In this document: positions 5,819-8,471 of the stretch, piece by piece
Layout of the letters: each line of letters starts with the position of its first letter
How positions within the stretch are numbered: position 1 is the first letter of the stretch
Assembly: GCA_014379075.1 (NCBI GenBank)
Contig: JACMMN010000140.1
Location: 1-8,471 of the forward strand
DNA from: Pyrinomonadaceae bacterium
GTDB lineage: Bacteria > Acidobacteriota > Blastocatellia > Pyrinomonadales > Pyrinomonadaceae
DNA: 8,471 nt
Direction of reading: 5' to 3'
The notes under the pieces: generated by a model
Told to the model about the DNA's origin: nothing
Database searches by the model: none
What the model saw: only the letters and a program-made list of their open reading frames with translations
Program-made: the position numbers and the translations under genes

Positions 5819-5849
5819 GATTCAGCATTCATAATTCGATATTCAAACT

Positions 5850-6047
5850 ATGCCGCACCGCGAAAGAAAAAACATCCACGCCGGGCTAAAAGTCGCCATC
5901 GTCCTAAAACAAGACCAGCGAACCGGCAAACAAACCCTCGGCACCGTCAAAGACCTGCTAACCAATTCCCCGAATCACCCGCACGGCATAAAAGTCCGCC
6001 TAACCGACGGCCAAGTCGGACGGGTGCAGGAATTACTCAAGGACTAA
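5850..6047 (+). CDS. ywbE: YwbE family protein (DUF2196)
   Basis: This 65-residue protein matches the small conserved YwbE family, known from Bacillus and many other bacteria, whose biochemical role is not established to my knowledge. The diagnostic core is clear: R-K-x-I-x-x-GLKVAIVLKQDQRTGK followed by GTVKDLLTNSPNHPHGIKVRLTDGQVGRVQ. The pattern of short beta strands with a G-x-V-x-x-L-T-N-S-x-x-H-P-H-GIKV turn suggests a small beta-barrel, perhaps nucleic-acid binding; that is inference. Length and both ends fit the family. There is no Shine-Dalgarno before ATG 5850; the upstream 30 bases are AT-rich with a CATAAT (5830-5835) that could be a -10 box giving a very short leader. It follows aat after the composite repeat and converges on the VWFA gene with only 7 bases between stops. 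Confidence 0.92.
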   Translation: MPHRERKNIHAGLKVAIVLKQDQRTGKQTLGTVKDLLTNSPNHPHGIKVRLTDGQVGRVQELLKD

Positions 6048-6054
6048 GTCCCTA

Positions 6055-8124
6055 CTATTCAATAACCTCGAAATCTAGCGACTGACTGGAGATTGCCTTT
6101 TTTTCGCTCACCATTTGGTCGGTTACAATAATTTCCAAAGTGTAATCGCCGGGCGCGACGCCCGAACTTAGCCGAATGGAACCGCGTTCGCTGATCTGGG
6201 ACCAAGCCGTTTGAGGTTTAAGCTCTATAGGTTTGGGCTTTCCTTCCGCAATTATTTTCCCGTCTCGATACAGATTTACCTGTAACAACAGTTTCGGCTG
6301 GCCGGTAGTTTTGTCCGGCTGAGCGTTGTAGACGGTATAGGCGTACCCGAGTATGGTGTCCCGAGTAAATCGGCGGATTGCCGGTGCCGCCTGTGAAGTG
6401 GCAAGCGAAATAGCGTTATTGGCGTTTGTTGCCGCTGGGACTGCGAAACTTCCGTCCGGCTCGGTCCGGGTGAGAGATAGGCCGGACACGGAAATTCGGC
6501 CTTTTTTCAGATCTGGAATATCGATTAAACGGCCGGCAGTGCCAATCATTCCGTTTGAGACATCACGCACGGCGACACGGAAATTATATGTTCCCGCTTT
6601 TTTTACTTTTATATCGGTCGTGTAAATCAAACCATTTTGGGTTATCAACGTTGCTGTTGCGGTATCAATTTTAATTGTGTGACTTCGCGTAAATTCATCG
6701 ACGACCTCATTTTTTTCATTTAACGTTACGGCGACAACATCAAAAACAGCCTTTCTGCCCCCGCCCAGATCATCAACAAATGAGATATCGCTGCCTTTCA
6801 AATGAATCATCGAACGCACGAAGTTTCCTTCCGCCAGCGAATTACCGAAAAACGCCGTCAATTGTAAATTCAGGCCCGCACGCGGAAGCGGAGCCGCGAT
6901 CGCTTCATACAATTCGCTGTCGCCGGTACGCTTCGAAAGCTTTACACTTTCGTCGGTTGTTCCCATAAAACCGGCACGTGAAATTACGCGCAGGCCGGGG
7001 CGCTTCATAACCACTTCAATTTTGTTGAATTTTTTACTCTTGAACGTGTCTTTGTCCGGCTCATAGGCCACAAGGTAATAGCCTTTTTCCAGACTCAGTG
7101 CTTTTTGAATTCCCGAGAGAAAATTCGCTCCCTGATAAAATTCGCCGCCTGTTTCGCCCGCCAGGTAATAAAGGCCATCCCGTGCGTTGCGGCTTTCGCG
7201 GTCAAGTTCTTCTCGAAGGCGGCCGACATTTCCCGCGGACACATTCCGGTCTGCTCCGACGAATGCATCGTTAGTGCCCGATAAGTTAATAGTATGAAAA
7301 CTCACCGCGGCACGGTTTGCGATGTCCGTAATATCACGCAGTCCGTCGAAGCCACTATTAAAACTTCCGGAACGATCTCTGACAGGAATTCCGTTTGAAA
7401 GTAAAAAAATTATTTTTCTTCCGGGAAGGCGTTCGAGCCCGCGCACGACATAACGCATGAGGCCGAAAGTGCCGAATAACTGGCTGTCGTTTTCCGGCTC
7501 ACCGCCCGTCCTGCCTTGCTGTCCCAGACTTGGAATAAAATCGCCACTCGAATAAACCACACAGGAAAGCGAACTCGGATACCAACGAATTTTAGCTGCA
7601 ATACGTAAAAGCTGCGATTTATCTGAGGTGTAATGCTGCATTGCGCTGCTGCCAGAACGGGTTTGGTAAACCGCAACGAGATCGTTCGGCAGCATTTCGC
7701 TGCTGACAAAATTTTCAAGAGCTTTACGGGCGTCGAGCATTGAAAATTGCGTTGCGAGACAATTTCCGTCGTCTACTAAAAAAGTGACTATTCGACCGCT
7801 TTCGCGGAGCGCCTTTCTTGGTGATTTCGTATTAATTTTGTCCAATTGGTCTTTCTTTAGATCGGGTGACGCTAACCCGACATAGGACAGGTTTGTTATT
7901 ATCTGAGGTTTTCCGTCCTGCCGGATCTCAAAATCTTTTGCCGTTAGATCGGTTATTTGATTGCCTTCTTTATCGGTTACGATGATGTCAAGCTGAACCA
8001 GTTCCGAAGTTATTTTTACAACGTCGTCCTCGGGTTGAAGGACAGGAGGAGTCGGTGTTTGTGCCGAAGCATTGACCGAAAAAATAAATAGTGCGACAAA
8101 TACGGATAGGAGGATGTTTTTCAT
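6055..8124 (-). CDS. Secreted VWFA-related protein of the Acidobacterial type
   Basis: Proteins of this family (TIGR03436-like) are abundant in Acidobacteriota; no function is established to my knowledge. From the ATG at 8124 the product is 689 residues. Residues 1-21 are a classic signal peptide (MKNILLSVFVALFIFSVNASA, cleavage before QTP), which is why I prefer this start to an in-frame ATG ten codons upstream at 8154. Residues about 40-85 form the N-terminal beta domain (LVQLDIIVTDKEGN, AKDFEIRQDGKPQ). A VWA fold covers about 110-330, with RLPGRKIIFLLSNG (232-245) and YYLAGETGGEFY (319-330), then YYLVAYEPD and a conserved GLRVISRAGFMG (377-388). The metal site is odd: VDDGN (117-121) replaces DxSxS. 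The C-terminal 300 residues are beta-rich and Ig-like. It likely acts in the periplasm or outside the cell. Neither candidate start has a Shine-Dalgarno. Confidence 0.88.
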   Translation of the reverse strand: MKNILLSVFVALFIFSVNASAQTPTPPVLQPEDDVVKITSELVQLDIIVTDKEGNQITDLTAKDFEIRQDGKPQIITNLSYVGLASPDLKKDQLDKINTKSPRKALRESGRIVTFLVDDGNCLATQFSMLDARKALENFVSSEMLPNDLVAVYQTRSGSSAMQHYTSDKSQLLRIAAKIRWYPSSLSCVVYSSGDFIPSLGQQGRTGGEPENDSQLFGTFGLMRYVVRGLERLPGRKIIFLLSNGIPVRDRSGSFNSGFDGLRDITDIANRAAVSFHTINLSGTNDAFVGADRNVSAGNVGRLREELDRESRNARDGLYYLAGETGGEFYQGANFLSGIQKALSLEKGYYLVAYEPDKDTFKSKKFNKIEVVMKRPGLRVISRAGFMGTTDESVKLSKRTGDSELYEAIAAPLPRAGLNLQLTAFFGNSLAEGNFVRSMIHLKGSDISFVDDLGGGRKAVFDVVAVTLNEKNEVVDEFTRSHTIKIDTATATLITQNGLIYTTDIKVKKAGTYNFRVAVRDVSNGMIGTAGRLIDIPDLKKGRISVSGLSLTRTEPDGSFAVPAATNANNAISLATSQAAPAIRRFTRDTILGYAYTVYNAQPDKTTGQPKLLLQVNLYRDGKIIAEGKPKPIELKPQTAWSQISERGSIRLSSGVAPGDYTLEIIVTDQMVSEKKAISSQSLDFEVIE

Positions 8125-8186
8125 AGGGATCGAGGGAGTATCTTCAAAATACATGGTTGAGTTTGGGCAACTGTTTTACAAAGTTT

Positions 8187-8214
8187 ATTCTACGCACATG
8201 GGCCTAGAATACAA
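8187..8214 (-). promoter_or_regulatory. Candidate promoter of the VWFA-related gene
   Basis: On the minus strand TTGTAT (8214-8209) and TAGAAT (8192-8187, five of six consensus bases) are separated by 16 bases, just downstream of the gyrB terminator. Transcription would begin near 8180, leaving a leader of about 55 bases to the ATG at 8124. The -35 match is weak and overlaps the terminator by two bases. Confidence 0.35.
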
Positions 8215-8256
8215 AGAAAAACCCGGACAAACATACATTTCTCCGGGTTTTTCTTT
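8213..8256. terminator. Intrinsic terminator downstream of gyrB, symmetrical on both strands
   Basis: AAAGAAAAACCCGGA at 8213-8227 and its perfect inverse at 8242-8256 form a 15-bp stem with a 14-base loop. On the minus strand the stem ends in a T-rich tail, 16 bases after the gyrB stop, so it should end the gyrB transcript before the VWFA gene. The A/T flanks make it formally bidirectional. Confidence 0.85.
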
Positions 8257-8272
8257 TGTTGGTTCGATATTC

Positions 8273-8471
8273 TTATACGTCCAGATTTTTTACATCCAGC
8301 GCATTGTCTTCAATAAACTTACGCCGGGGTTCGACCTGGTCGCCCATTAGAACGGTGAAGATGCCGTCGGTTTCGATGGCGTCATCAACGCGAACCTGGA
8401 GCATCGTGCGTTTTTCGGGGTCCATTGTCGTTTCCCAGAGCTGTTCGGGGTTCATTTCGCCGAGGCCTTTA
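8273..8471 (-). CDS. gyrB: DNA gyrase subunit B, C-terminal end only
   Basis: GyrB is the ATPase subunit of DNA gyrase, which introduces negative supercoils with GyrA. Only the last 65 codons are in the window; the gene continues past the right edge. The visible part starts KGLGEMNPEQLWETTMDPE, the highly conserved end of the TOPRIM/C-terminal gyrase B domain. It continues through RTMLQVRVDDA, LMGDQVEPRRKFIEDNA and the usual short tail KNLDV. The LMGDxVEPRRxFIExNA block and tail fit GyrB. ParE is the main alternative and cannot be fully excluded from this fragment. A strong intrinsic terminator follows the stop. Confidence 0.93.
   Translation of the reverse strand, partial: KGLGEMNPEQLWETTMDPEKRTMLQVRVDDAIETDGIFTVLMGDQVEPRRKFIEDNALDVKNLDV

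Noticed and set aside
5753..6085. Plus-strand frame of 110 codons overlapping ywbE.
   Set aside because: It is out of frame with the recognised YwbE protein and starts in the composite repeat.
8125..8154. Upstream ATG at 8154 as the VWFA gene start.
   Set aside because: It would put ten extra residues with an acidic and proline-containing sequence before an otherwise perfect signal peptide, and it has no better ribosome binding site.
8072..8350. Plus-strand frame of 92 codons across the gyrB/VWFA gap.
   Set aside because: It overlaps two minus-strand genes and the terminator between them and has no ribosome binding site.

Overview
The window looks like ordinary chromosome from an Acidobacteriota bacterium, possibly class Blastocatellia. 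The main evidence is the large secreted protein of the 'VWFA-related Acidobacterial domain' type at 6055-8124. Supporting signs are moderate base composition, housekeeping genes in short transcription units, and several unrelated palindromic repeats in the intergenic gaps. The taxonomic call is inference from one family plus general style. I see no transposase, phage gene, CRISPR array, tRNA or rRNA.

Layout, left to right. The 3' part of a bactofilin gene (+) enters from the left edge and ends in a clear intrinsic terminator. mscL (+), the mechanosensitive channel, follows with its own strong ribosome binding site. It converges on a minus-strand operon that reads, in transcription order, mnmA (tRNA 2-thiouridylase), a 60-codon basic hypothetical protein, and a 5-formyltetrahydrofolate cyclo-ligase. 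The mscL/cyclo-ligase junction is a long imperfect hairpin that also supplies the last codons and stop of the cyclo-ligase. A 246-base divergent gap separates mnmA from a MATE-family exporter (+). A second palindromic repeat lies between the exporter and aat (leucyl/phenylalanyl-tRNA-protein transferase, +). A third, more complex repeat lies between aat and ywbE (+), a small conserved protein. ywbE converges, with a 7-base gap, on the VWFA-related secreted protein (-). Upstream of that gene, on the same strand, is the C-terminal end of gyrB, closed by a 15-bp inverted-repeat terminator.

The genes do not form one pathway. MnmA acts in tRNA wobble modification, Aat in the N-end degradation rule, the cyclo-ligase in folate recycling, MscL in osmotic protection and GyrB in supercoiling. 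Bactofilin is a cytoskeletal scaffold, the MATE protein an exporter and the VWFA protein an envelope or secreted factor. I did not find a convincing new multi-gene system. The best leads are the three intergenic repeat types, the A10 tract at the end of the cyclo-ligase gene, the unrecognised basic protein inside the mnmA operon, the non-canonical metal site of the VWFA protein, and the many genes without a Shine-Dalgarno sequence.
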